IMG/VR virus record: IMGVR_UViG_3300020198_000098
Location: 1 to 24,457 of that record
Direction: 5' to 3' (one strand)
DNA from: a virus
Length of the DNA stretch: 24,457 nt
The position numbers and the translations under genes were made by a program. The first letter of the stretch is position 1; every line of letters begins with the position of its first letter. Below, one piece after another: positions 8,481-15,472 of the stretch. The notes beneath the pieces are model-generated. The model made no database searches, was not told the DNA's origin, and was given only the letters and a program-made list of their open reading frames with translations.

Positions 8481-8662
8481 GTAAAGAAAAACAAGTAACA
8501 ATCAAAATGGATACTTATGCTGCAGCAGCAGTTCGTCAAGTATTGTTTGAGTCACAAAAATCTTATACTTATGATGATGTGAGTGTTCCACCTAGAATTA
8601 CAAGTATTAGGTCTGTGATTCTAGATCTGGATCAAAAAATTGAAGAAAATGTAACTGAATAA
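8477..8662 (+). CDS. Hypothetical 61-aa protein after mazG
   Basis: A 61-aa protein with a strong ribosome-binding site (AAAGGAG) 6 bases before an ATG that overlaps the mazG stop. The sequence is helical at the N-terminus (MDTYAAAAVRQVLFESQKS), then TYDDVSVPPRITSIRSVILDLDQKIEEN. No known motif is seen. It is the last gene before a terminator and therefore the end of the replication operon that starts near 1674. The good ribosome-binding site makes translation likely; the function is unknown. Confidence 0.75.
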   Translation: MSKEKQVTIKMDTYAAAAVRQVLFESQKSYTYDDVSVPPRITSIRSVILDLDQKIEENVTE

Positions 8663-8665
8663 TCT

Positions 8666-8699
8666 AAACCCTTTCATAAATAAATGGAAGGGTTTTTTT
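8666..8699 (+). terminator. Terminator at the end of the replication operon
   Basis: A 12-base-pair stem (AAACCCTTTCAT with ATGGAAGGGTTT, one T-G pair), loop AAATAA, and a T-rich tail. The descending arm plus loop contains CATAAATA, one base off the late-promoter octamer. Confidence 0.88.
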
Positions 8700-8723
8700 A
8701 ATACTAAAAAAGTATTTCAATAG

Positions 8724-9782
8724 ATGGCTAAATTAAATGAGGGAGATGTTATAGAAGGAATCTTCTCCATCACTATTGCTCAACTTTTTGCTTATGGAAC
8801 AGTTGATAAAGGAAAATTAAATGCATTGAGAGCAAGAATAGATCCATCAATGTTCTCTACTGGTAGATTTACTACCACAGTGAGAGAATATAGAGATGGA
8901 AAACCAGAGGATAAAATAAAAGTTATACTTACTGTTAGACTGAAACCATCTAGTGTATCGGAGGCTTTTGGACCTCAATATGAATTGCTTTATAAGGAAT
9001 CACGTGACGTTGGAAACATCAATCAAAAAATAGACCAATTAATAACACAAACAAATACAAATTATAGAAGAAGAATAGAAACAATTAAAACAAATTTTCT
9101 TAAGAATAATCAAAGTGATGTTGTAGATATTGATATTATCGCAGACGGAATTGCAGGAGAATCTTCTGGTGGACTAATAAAAGGTGATATTGATGTTAAA
9201 GTAACAATAAATGGAAAAGAGTCAATGGATGATAGATTATCTTTTTCTTTAAAATCTGGTAGTAAAACTCTTGCAAATTTGAGTCCTTTCAATGGAATGA
9301 TGGACGTTGTTTCTAGATTTGGAATTACTTTGAAAGACAGAAAAAAATATGAGGAACTTCTTGGAAAAACACTTGCCTCTGCAAAAACATCCGCAGAGAA
9401 AAGAATGAAAGTTGAACTAATTGAAGAACTTTATAGTGAAATTAAAAATGCTCTTAAAAGCAAAAGCGGAACTCCTCAGTTTAGTAACTCTGCTTATGAA
9501 TTGTTTAAAGATAGTGCTTTTGGTAGTGATTTAGCAGAAGTTGTTGATATTAATAAAACAAAAATAAAAGAAATGAACGTTGATGCAATAAATCAACTTC
9601 AACAAAGTAAAGAAAAAGTTACCTGTACAATAAGTGGCAATAACATGAAATTCCTGGTAAAGAACAAAGAATTATTCCAAATGAGATTTAAAAAGAGAGC
9701 AGAGGAAATAGGATCGAATGATTATGCAATTAAAGAATTGAAATTCTATATTGAAGCAGGTCCAGCTGCATACAGCAAATAG
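8724..9782 (+). CDS. 352-aa protein with nuclease-like core, uncharacterised
   Basis: A lysine-rich 352-aa protein with no signal peptide or membrane segment. The central part reads GGLIKGDIDVKVTING and then RLSFSLKSGSKTLANLSPFNGM (residues about 149-191). An acidic residue on one strand (D155 or D157) followed by S-x-K on the next (S175, K177) resembles the D...(E/Q/S)xK core of PD-(D/E)XK nucleases. I only suggest this. The C-terminal half is helical and charged. It starts a new unit after the terminator, with no ribosome-binding site and possibly a late promoter in the terminator loop. It is followed by virion-type genes, so it may be a packaged or late protein. The function is unknown. 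Confidence 0.75.
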   Translation: MAKLNEGDVIEGIFSITIAQLFAYGTVDKGKLNALRARIDPSMFSTGRFTTTVREYRDGKPEDKIKVILTVRLKPSSVSEAFGPQYELLYKESRDVGNINQKIDQLITQTNTNYRRRIETIKTNFLKNNQSDVVDIDIIADGIAGESSGGLIKGDIDVKVTINGKESMDDRLSFSLKSGSKTLANLSPFNGMMDVVSRFGITLKDRKKYEELLGKTLASAKTSAEKRMKVELIEELYSEIKNALKSKSGTPQFSNSAYELFKDSAFGSDLAEVVDINKTKIKEMNVDAINQLQQSKEKVTCTISGNNMKFLVKNKELFQMRFKKRAEEIGSNDYAIKELKFYIEAGPAAYSK

Positions 9783-9789
9783 ATAAATA
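9782..9789 (+). promoter_or_regulatory. T4-type late promoter candidate
   Basis: GATAAATA, matching the cyanophage late consensus NATAAATA, 35 bases before the nucleotidyltransferase ATG. It begins on the last base of the upstream gene. Confidence 0.5.
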
Positions 9790-9823
9790 ATTAGAAAGCA
9801 AATAAGTGCAATAAGACACATTA

Positions 9824-11062
9824 ATGAAAAGTTTTTTACAGTTTCTATCTGAAGTAGTAACAGATGCATCTAAGCAAGCTCATGAAATGGGTTTGAAAGG
9901 TGATGGACATGGTGGATGGGTTGATGATAAGGGAACTTATGTTGCAAAAACTGTAAAGGGAAAATTATATTTTTTTGGTAAGCATAAAAGAAAAGAAGAA
10001 CCTCAAAAAGCACCTGCTGCAAAAGCATCTGCTGCAAAACCCCAACAAGCATTTAAGTTACCAGCACCTGCTCCAGTTCAACAGACATCTGGTATGCCTC
10101 TTCCTCCAGCTGGGGCACCAGAACAAGGAGAAGAGCAGCAAGTTGTTCCGTTGACTGTTGTGTTTGGTAGATTTAATCCACCTACAATTGGTCATAAGAA
10201 ACTTTTAGATCGTGCAAAGGCAATCTCAAAAGGTGGTGACTTTTTAGTGTTTCCATCAAGATCGCATGATCCTAAGAAGAATCCATTATCACCTGCAGTG
10301 AAAATTGATTTCATGCGTCAAATGTTTCCTAAGTATGCAGATAACATTGTAGACGATTCTAATGCTAAGACAATCTTTGATGTTTTGATAGATGCTCAAG
10401 AACAAGGTTATACTGATGTTACACTTGTTGTTGGTGCAGATAGATTGAAAGAATTTGAAAATCTTGCAATGAAATATAATGGTGAACTTTACAACTTTAA
10501 TTCTATTGAAGTATTATCTGCAGGAGACCGTGATGCTGAATCTGAGGGTGTTGAGGGAATGTCTGCATCTAAGTTGAGAAAGTTTGCTGCTGCAGGAGAT
10601 TTTGATTCTTTTGTGAGAGGAGTTCCGAAAGAACTTGATGATGAATCAGTAGATAAACTGTTTAAGATTCTTCGTAAATCTATGAACATTAAGGAAGGAG
10701 TTTCTCTTTGGGAAATTGCACCAAAACTTGACTATTCTGGGTTACGTGAAAATTACGTTGGTGGTTATGTTTTTGAAGTAGGTGATGTAGTTCAGAATGA
10801 TAACACTGGTTTGTGTGGAGAAATTATTCGTGCTGGTGCCAATCATGTGATTGTAATTACTGAAGATGGGGTTATGTTTAAATCGTGGATTAAAGATCTC
10901 TCTGAGTGGACTGAAGTATCTGGTGTTCCAGCAGATCAAAGATTAGTCGGAACTGATTCTTATAGGGAATACGTCAGAGACTTGACTCCACCTCGTCAAC
11001 CAATTTTAAATTTCATAAATAATTCAAGGAAAAATCGTTCAAGATCTGGCAATGTACGATAG
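9824..11062 (+). CDS. Nucleotidyltransferase-domain protein with capsid-targeting-like leader
   Basis: A 412-aa composite protein. Residues 1-12 (MKSFLQFLSEVV) resemble the T4 capsid-targeting peptide. Residues 20-52 form a GDGHGGWVDDKGTYVAKT module, followed by an Ala/Pro-rich linker to about 105. Then comes a nucleotidylyltransferase-like domain with VVFGRFNPPTIGHKKLL (PTIGH at 120-124, the HxGH-type motif) and MSASKLRKF near 246-254, the second signature of NMN-adenylyl/cytidylyltransferases. A small beta-rich domain follows at about 314-363 (VFEVGDVVQNDNTGLCGEII). The likely chemistry is nucleotidyl transfer from a triphosphate; the substrate is unknown. Its end overlaps the next gene by 11 bases. 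A late promoter and the leader suggest a head-packaged enzyme. Confidence 0.85.
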   Translation: MKSFLQFLSEVVTDASKQAHEMGLKGDGHGGWVDDKGTYVAKTVKGKLYFFGKHKRKEEPQKAPAAKASAAKPQQAFKLPAPAPVQQTSGMPLPPAGAPEQGEEQQVVPLTVVFGRFNPPTIGHKKLLDRAKAISKGGDFLVFPSRSHDPKKNPLSPAVKIDFMRQMFPKYADNIVDDSNAKTIFDVLIDAQEQGYTDVTLVVGADRLKEFENLAMKYNGELYNFNSIEVLSAGDRDAESEGVEGMSASKLRKFAAAGDFDSFVRGVPKELDDESVDKLFKILRKSMNIKEGVSLWEIAPKLDYSGLRENYVGGYVFEVGDVVQNDNTGLCGEIIRAGANHVIVITEDGVMFKSWIKDLSEWTEVSGVPADQRLVGTDSYREYVRDLTPPRQPILNFINNSRKNRSRSGNVR

Positions 11063-12509
11063 AGAAGACTTCATTCAAGAAAAAGCACCTCCTGGTGCAA
11101 AGTATGAGCGTATGGTAAAACATATAAAAGCAAAGTACAAAAAGGGTGGATTATCCGATAAAGAAAAATCAATTGCTTATGCGACTGCTCGGAAGCAATA
11201 TAATAAGGAAGAAGTGGAGCAACTTGATGAAAGAAGAAGAGCAGAGAAAGGAACTCCAAGAAAACCACGCAATCCGGCATTTGAGTTGGTTGCTAAGTCT
11301 ATGGCAACTGGTAGATTAGGAGTGCAACCAAGAGGTCAGAAAAAAGAACCAGGCAAAAAACCACCCGCTGCTGGTGAGTATGGATCTGAAAGAAGATCTC
11401 CTGCACAGAAAGTAGAAAAGCGTCGTGCTGATGCTCAAAGAGCACAAAACATGATGCATTCTAGATTTGATCATTTTGAATTAGATGGAAATGATCTTCA
11501 AGAAAAGTATCTTTACACTTATCTGTATGAGCGTAATTATGATGCTCTAGATAAAGACATGGATGGTGATAAAGATTTTGCTGATGTGATGATTGCTAGA
11601 ATGATTGCTTCTGGTAAAAGCAGAGAGGAAGCGATTAAAGCAACCATGAGTAAAGAGTATAACAAGAAAGGGAAAAAGGTTAAAATCTCCGATGAGTTTT
11701 CTGATTGGAGAGATGAGTTGGAAGAGTCACTCTCAAAAAAGTCTCCATTCGTTGATGTGATGCCTAGAGATGGGCAAAATGGTGATGAAAGTAACAGTTT
11801 AAAGGCAGCAAGAAATAGACAACAACCAAATCAAAATGTAACTGCAGAAAGTCTTGATGAATTTGCAGATTCTATTGGTGGATTTTTGGTTGAAGCAGAG
11901 CAACTAAATGAGTTTCTTCCTGCTGTTGGTGTTGCTGCTAGCAAATTACCTTTTCTTGTTCGTGCAGTTACAACTGCTGTAAAATCTCCTGCTGCTAGGA
12001 ATGTAATTGTTAGAGGACCTAAGGGGTTTAAACCACCGACAATTCCCAAACCTGGACCATCAACACCAGTTGTAACACCAGGAACAAAACCAGCAGTTCC
12101 AGTCCCAGTTACACCTGTTCGAACTCCAGGAACAAAACCACAAACACCAACAATTCCCGGACCAGCACCAGCACCAGCACCAGCACCAGGTCCAAAACCA
12201 ACACCAGCACCAGCACCAGGTCCAAAACCAGTTCCATTTGTAACACCAACAATTCCCGGAGTAAAATCACCTGTTAAAACTGGATTAGCAGTTGGAACTG
12301 GATTAGCAGTTGGCGCTGCTGTAAAAACAGCAACTGATATTCTTCTTGATCCATTAAAAAAACCAGAAATTGATTCAGTAATTCCAAGTGGACCTGATGG
12401 GCCTGAGGGTCCTACCTATGGTGATAATCAAATACCAAACATTCCAACACCCAAACCAAGAAAAAACAGATACAAAGGAATTATTGGATCCACATTAAAT
12501 CCTCAATAA
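11052..12509 (+). CDS. Virion-type protein with Pro-rich region and EF-hand-like loop
   Basis: A 485-aa protein. The N-terminus carries KAPPGAKYERMVKHIKAKYKKGGLSDKEKSIAY-type sequence (residues 11-43), which I recall from several cyanophage structural proteins. An acidic loop D167-K-D169-M-D171-G-D173 with D175 and D178 fits a calcium-binding EF-hand pattern. Residues about 330-396 are Pro/Ala/Thr-rich repeats (PAPAPAPGPKP), followed by a Gly/Ala hydrophobic stretch (GLAVGTGLAVGAAVKTA) and a Pro-rich tail. FLVEAEQLNE contains an L-x-E site like those cut by the T4 head protease. I infer a head or virion protein expressed late. Other catalytic motifs are not seen. Confidence 0.75.
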   Translation: MYDREDFIQEKAPPGAKYERMVKHIKAKYKKGGLSDKEKSIAYATARKQYNKEEVEQLDERRRAEKGTPRKPRNPAFELVAKSMATGRLGVQPRGQKKEPGKKPPAAGEYGSERRSPAQKVEKRRADAQRAQNMMHSRFDHFELDGNDLQEKYLYTYLYERNYDALDKDMDGDKDFADVMIARMIASGKSREEAIKATMSKEYNKKGKKVKISDEFSDWRDELEESLSKKSPFVDVMPRDGQNGDESNSLKAARNRQQPNQNVTAESLDEFADSIGGFLVEAEQLNEFLPAVGVAASKLPFLVRAVTTAVKSPAARNVIVRGPKGFKPPTIPKPGPSTPVVTPGTKPAVPVPVTPVRTPGTKPQTPTIPGPAPAPAPAPGPKPTPAPAPGPKPVPFVTPTIPGVKSPVKTGLAVGTGLAVGAAVKTATDILLDPLKKPEIDSVIPSGPDGPEGPTYGDNQIPNIPTPKPRKNRYKGIIGSTLNPQ

Positions 12510-12554
12510 AACAACAAAAAACTAAATAATTAAAGAATAACTTAGGAGGTTACT

Positions 12555-12740
12555 ATGTCTGCAGGACTTATCTGGGCTTGGGTTGTTGCTAATGAAGCAA
12601 CAGTAGCTACACTTCTTTTACTTATTTCTGAACTTCTTGGAGCAATTCCCAAAGTTAAGTCAAACGGAATTATATCTTTTGTGATTATTCAAATTCAACA
12701 GCATCTTAAGAAAAGGGGTGCAGTAGACCCAACTCCTTAA
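12555..12740 (+). CDS. Small membrane protein
   Basis: A 61-aa peptide with a strong ribosome-binding site (AGGAGG) ahead of its ATG. The N-terminal half (LIWAWVVANEATVATLLLLISELLGAI) is one hydrophobic helix, followed by a basic C-terminus (KVKSNG and LKKRG). It would sit in the membrane as a single-pass protein; a role in lysis or head assembly is conceivable but unsupported. A perfect terminator follows. Confidence 0.75.
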   Translation: MSAGLIWAWVVANEATVATLLLLISELLGAIPKVKSNGIISFVIIQIQQHLKKRGAVDPTP

Positions 12741-12758
12741 ATTTTATACAAATAATCC

Positions 12759-12785
12759 AAGGAGACCAAGTTAAGGTCTCCTTTT
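12759..12785 (+). terminator. Terminator before the MSLWG-type gene
   Basis: A perfect 9-bp stem AAGGAGACC/GGTCTCCTT with loop AAGTTAA and a short T tract. Confidence 0.85.
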
Positions 12786-12787
12786 AT

Positions 12788-12795
12788 TATAAATA
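12788..12795 (+). promoter_or_regulatory. Late promoter octamer TATAAATA
   Basis: An exact T4-type late promoter, 2 bases after the terminator and 28 bases before the ATG of the structural gene. Confidence 0.7.
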
Positions 12796-12822
12796 ATAAC
12801 AGGAATTTATAAGGTAAGAAAC

Positions 12823-13380
12823 ATGTCTCTTTGGGGCGATACGGACGCAGTACCATCAGTATCTACCGCCACAGTTAGCCTTTCTGGATTTACTGTAACT
12901 GGATCTGGAACATCATTCGGTCTTACTGGTTGTGCTCAAACTGGTGATATTATTAGATTTGGCGCTCCTAGCAGAGGGGCAACTGGTGCAGGTCATACAT
13001 ATTACGGTGATGCGGTTATCACGGGAATTACTAGTGCATCTATTTGCACGATTGGATCAACTGCTGGATTAGATGCTCATGCAGGAATGAGTACTCATTT
13101 TACTATCAGTAGATATCCAAAGTTCCTTGTCAAGGATTCTTTGTATAGTCATGCAAGAACTGATGCTGATGCTGTAGTTTATGGCATCTCAACAACTTCA
13201 TCAACGACTTATTCTGTTACACATCAAGGTTGGGTAGGTGTTACCACTTATCTTGATAATGCAGGAAATCTGAGAGTAAAGAATGAAGTTATGGTTGCAA
13301 TGTCTGGTATTAATACTGCCGCAAATGTAATTAATAATACACCTAGCCTGACATTCCCAACAGATGCTGGTAGATCTTGA
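12823..13380 (+). CDS. Putative virion structural protein (MSLWG type)
   Basis: A 185-aa protein starting MSLWGDTDAVPSVSTATVSL, a start typical of cyanophage virion proteins. The composition is Ser/Thr/Gly-rich with alternating beta-strand patterns (TVSLSGFTVTGSGTSFGLTG, YGISTTSSTTYSVTHQGW), consistent with a beta-sandwich or fibrous particle protein. An exact late promoter precedes it and there is no signal peptide. I cannot assign a specific position in the particle. Confidence 0.75.
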   Translation: MSLWGDTDAVPSVSTATVSLSGFTVTGSGTSFGLTGCAQTGDIIRFGAPSRGATGAGHTYYGDAVITGITSASICTIGSTAGLDAHAGMSTHFTISRYPKFLVKDSLYSHARTDADAVVYGISTTSSTTYSVTHQGWVGVTTYLDNAGNLRVKNEVMVAMSGINTAANVINNTPSLTFPTDAGRS

Positions 13381-13394
13381 TTGAATAAACTCAG

Positions 13395-13766
13395 ATGAGA
13401 TTTGATGAATTGAATGATAATAATTATTTAATGTTTGCTATTAAAAATTATGAAAATCCTCAAGCCTTAACGCAAGAAGATTTTTATGAAGATTTAAAGC
13501 GTTTTAAATACATCACTCGTCTTTTGCGTCGTTATAAAAAAACTGGAGAACTGAAATCTCATTTAATTTTAAATCATTTTATTTGTTTATATAATGTTTG
13601 GGGTGAAGCAGCAACTCCTTTATTATTTTTTAAATTAGAAAAAGAATTTTGGTCTTCAATAAAAACATTTTTAATGTATTTAAATAGAATACCAGAGTAT
13701 CCAAGAACTGTATTACATGAAATTCCTATAGATCAAAATTGCTTAAAGGAGTTGGAAAAGGTATGA
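13395..13766 (+). CDS. Conserved phage protein, function unknown
   Basis: A 123-aa protein starting MRFDELNDNNYLMFAIKNYENP with FYEDLKRFKYITRLLRRYKKTGELK and LILNHFICLYNVWGEAATPLLFFKLE. This pattern is familiar from T4-like cyanophage genomes (I believe a DUF72xx family), and it is predicted to be mostly helical. It sits 14 bases after the structural gene and overlaps the next gene by ATGA. No ribosome-binding site is evident, so translation probably couples to upstream ribosomes. The function is unknown. Confidence 0.8.
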   Translation: MRFDELNDNNYLMFAIKNYENPQALTQEDFYEDLKRFKYITRLLRRYKKTGELKSHLILNHFICLYNVWGEAATPLLFFKLEKEFWSSIKTFLMYLNRIPEYPRTVLHEIPIDQNCLKELEKV

Positions 13767-13987
13767 TGAACCCAGAAAAACTAAATAAAATTATGAAAAT
13801 TCTTCATGACTTAAAGGAGGATGGGACAGCAATTGAACCAACCAATTCTCTTGCTGCTGGCAAAATTGCAGGAACTGTTGAGTCTGGAGATAATCCACCA
13901 GTTGATTTAAGAAAAAGAAATACAAAAAGATGGAATCCCTTTTTCAAACAAATGGCCCAGGTTCAGAGGAGAAAGTCCGCAAAGTAA
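13763..13987 (+). CDS. Hypothetical 74-aa basic protein
   Basis: The start is taken at ATG 13763, overlapping the upstream stop (ATGA) with AAGGAG upstream, rather than at an in-frame TTG at 13739. The protein has a helical N-terminus (MMNPEKLNKIMKILHDLKEDG), a Ser/Ala/Gly centre and a strongly basic tail (RKRNTKRWNPFFKQMAQVQRRKSAK) that could bind nucleic acid. No family is recognised. The next gene follows its stop codon without a gap. Confidence 0.7.
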   Translation: MMNPEKLNKIMKILHDLKEDGTAIEPTNSLAAGKIAGTVESGDNPPVDLRKRNTKRWNPFFKQMAQVQRRKSAK

Positions 13988-14416
13988 ATGTTCAATCAAA
14001 ACACCATAGCAGACACTAAAATTGCTGTGTTAGAAGAAAGACTTTCTTCCTATGAAGTTATGATTAAAAGAATTGATGAAGCAATACAATTGATGGGAAA
14101 GAGTAGTCAAAACATCAGTAAAATGCTTGCCGTTCATGAGGAAAGAATTGAGCAGTGTCACAAAACAGATGATTCTATTGCTAGAATGATTGAAGAATTA
14201 AGACTTGAAAATAAAGATCAACATGACGCAGTTTCAGAAAGAATTAACCGAATTGAAAATGAAGTTAAAGAAATTGGTAAAATAAAATGGATGGTCGTTG
14301 GGTGTGGTACTCTTTTGGCAGTATTGGTAGCAGCGTTTTCTTCACTTGCTTCAGGGTGGTGGACTCCATCAGAAATGCAACAGCATCACAGAATAAATTC
14401 AGAAAGAGTAAATTGA
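13988..14416 (+). CDS. Coiled-coil protein with C-terminal membrane helix
   Basis: A 142-aa protein. Residues about 5-98 are charged heptad-like helix (KIAVLEERLSSYEVMIKRID, then ISERINRIENEVKEIGKIK). A single membrane segment spans about 100-122 (KWMVVGCGTLLAVLVAAFSS), followed by a short tail. It resembles small cyanophage membrane proteins of the holin-like or tape-like kind, but no family signature is certain. The gene is directly abutting its upstream neighbour (TAA then ATG). Its stop TGA lies inside a TTGACA box. Confidence 0.75.
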   Translation: MFNQNTIADTKIAVLEERLSSYEVMIKRIDEAIQLMGKSSQNISKMLAVHEERIEQCHKTDDSIARMIEELRLENKDQHDAVSERINRIENEVKEIGKIKWMVVGCGTLLAVLVAAFSSLASGWWTPSEMQQHHRINSERVN

Positions 14417-14441
14417 CATTTTATCTAAGGCATGATAAAGT
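14413..14441 (+). promoter_or_regulatory. Possible promoter for primase-nrdAB
   Basis: An exact TTGACA at 14413-14418, with TAAAGT 17 bases further as a weak -10 box (4 of 6 matches). The -35 box overlaps the upstream stop codon. A start near 14448 would leave almost no leader for a start at 14453, which favours the ATG at 14465 for the primase. Confidence 0.4.
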
Positions 14442-14452
14442 AGAATACTTGA

Positions 14453-15472
14453 TTGCCTAAGCAAATGCTATACAATGAGACAAAATACATTGGATTAATA
14501 TCTGTACGTCTTGGAAAATTTGCAAAGAAAAAAATAGGTTTATACAATTTTAGATGCCCGTATTGTGGAGACTCTAAGAATAGTAGAAATAAAGCCAGAG
14601 GATATTTATATCAAGTTAAGAATGATTATAATTTTAAGTGTCATAATTGTGGTATTTGTAAATCCTTTTCCAATTTTTTAAAGGATCAAGATCCTTCACT
14701 TTATGATGAGTATGTGATGGAAAGATATAAAAGTGGTCTCACGGGAAAAGCAACTGTCGTAGCAGATCCAAAATTTACATTTAAGCAACCAATTTTTCAA
14801 AAAAAATCTAAAAGTATCTTAGAAGAATTGGACACTGTGTATTCTCTAAATACATCGCATCCAGCTAAAGAATATCTTTTATCAAGAAAAATTACTGAAA
14901 ATAACCTAAAAGATTTATATTTCTGTCCCCATTTCAAAGAATGGACAAATAAACATTTAAAGGTTTTTAATGATACAACTAATGATGATGAAAGAATTAT
15001 TATTCCACTTAAAGACGAGGAGGAGAATGTTTTTGGTTATCAAGGAAGATCATTAAATGCAAAATCAAAACTTAGATACATTACGGTTATGATGGATAAT
15101 ACCAAACCAAAAGTGTTTGGATTAAATAAAATAAATCAAAAAGAAAGAATTTATGTTACGGAGGGTCCATTTGATAGTTTGTTTTTAAAAAACTCAATAG
15201 CAATGTGTGGAGCAGACGTTTCTCTGGACTCGTTTGACTTTTCAGAAATTGTTTATGTTCTTGATAATGAACCAAGAAACTTTGAAATTGTAAAAAGACT
15301 TTCTGCTTTAATTGAAAGAAGCAATAAAGTTGTCATTTATCCCAGTGATCTAAAAGAGAAGGATTTAAATGAAATGGTAATGAATGGTAAAAATGTACAA
15401 GATATTGTAGAATGCAATGTATATGAAGGTCTTGAAGCAAAGTTAAAACTACTAAACTGGAAGAAAGTATGA
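14453..15472 (+). CDS. 61: DNA primase gp61
   Basis: A 339-aa primase. The N-terminal zinc finger is C35-P-Y-C38 and C63-H-N-C66, with RCPYCGDSKNSRNKARGYLY between. The TOPRIM fold follows with IYVTEGPFDSLFL and IVYVLDNEPRN; the usual acidic pair appears as D-N-E. Primase works with gp41 to make RNA primers for Okazaki fragments. TTG at 14453 and ATG at 14465 are both possible starts (335 aa for the latter); I keep the longer form but the ATG is credible. The stop overlaps the nrdA ATG (ATGA). Confidence 0.93.
   Translation: MPKQMLYNETKYIGLISVRLGKFAKKKIGLYNFRCPYCGDSKNSRNKARGYLYQVKNDYNFKCHNCGICKSFSNFLKDQDPSLYDEYVMERYKSGLTGKATVVADPKFTFKQPIFQKKSKSILEELDTVYSLNTSHPAKEYLLSRKITENNLKDLYFCPHFKEWTNKHLKVFNDTTNDDERIIIPLKDEEENVFGYQGRSLNAKSKLRYITVMMDNTKPKVFGLNKINQKERIYVTEGPFDSLFLKNSIAMCGADVSLDSFDFSEIVYVLDNEPRNFEIVKRLSALIERSNKVVIYPSDLKEKDLNEMVMNGKNVQDIVECNVYEGLEAKLKLLNWKKV

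Noticed and set aside
12160-12235. Short direct repeats (CCAGCACCAGCA type) that might suggest a CRISPR or tandem-repeat locus
   Set aside because: They are in frame and encode a Pro/Ala spacer in the 11052 protein; no spaced identical repeats exist anywhere in the window.
14441-14446. TAGAAT as the -10 box paired with TTGACA 14413
   Set aside because: The spacer would be 22 bases, too long for sigma70; the weaker TAAAGT at 17 bases was noted instead.
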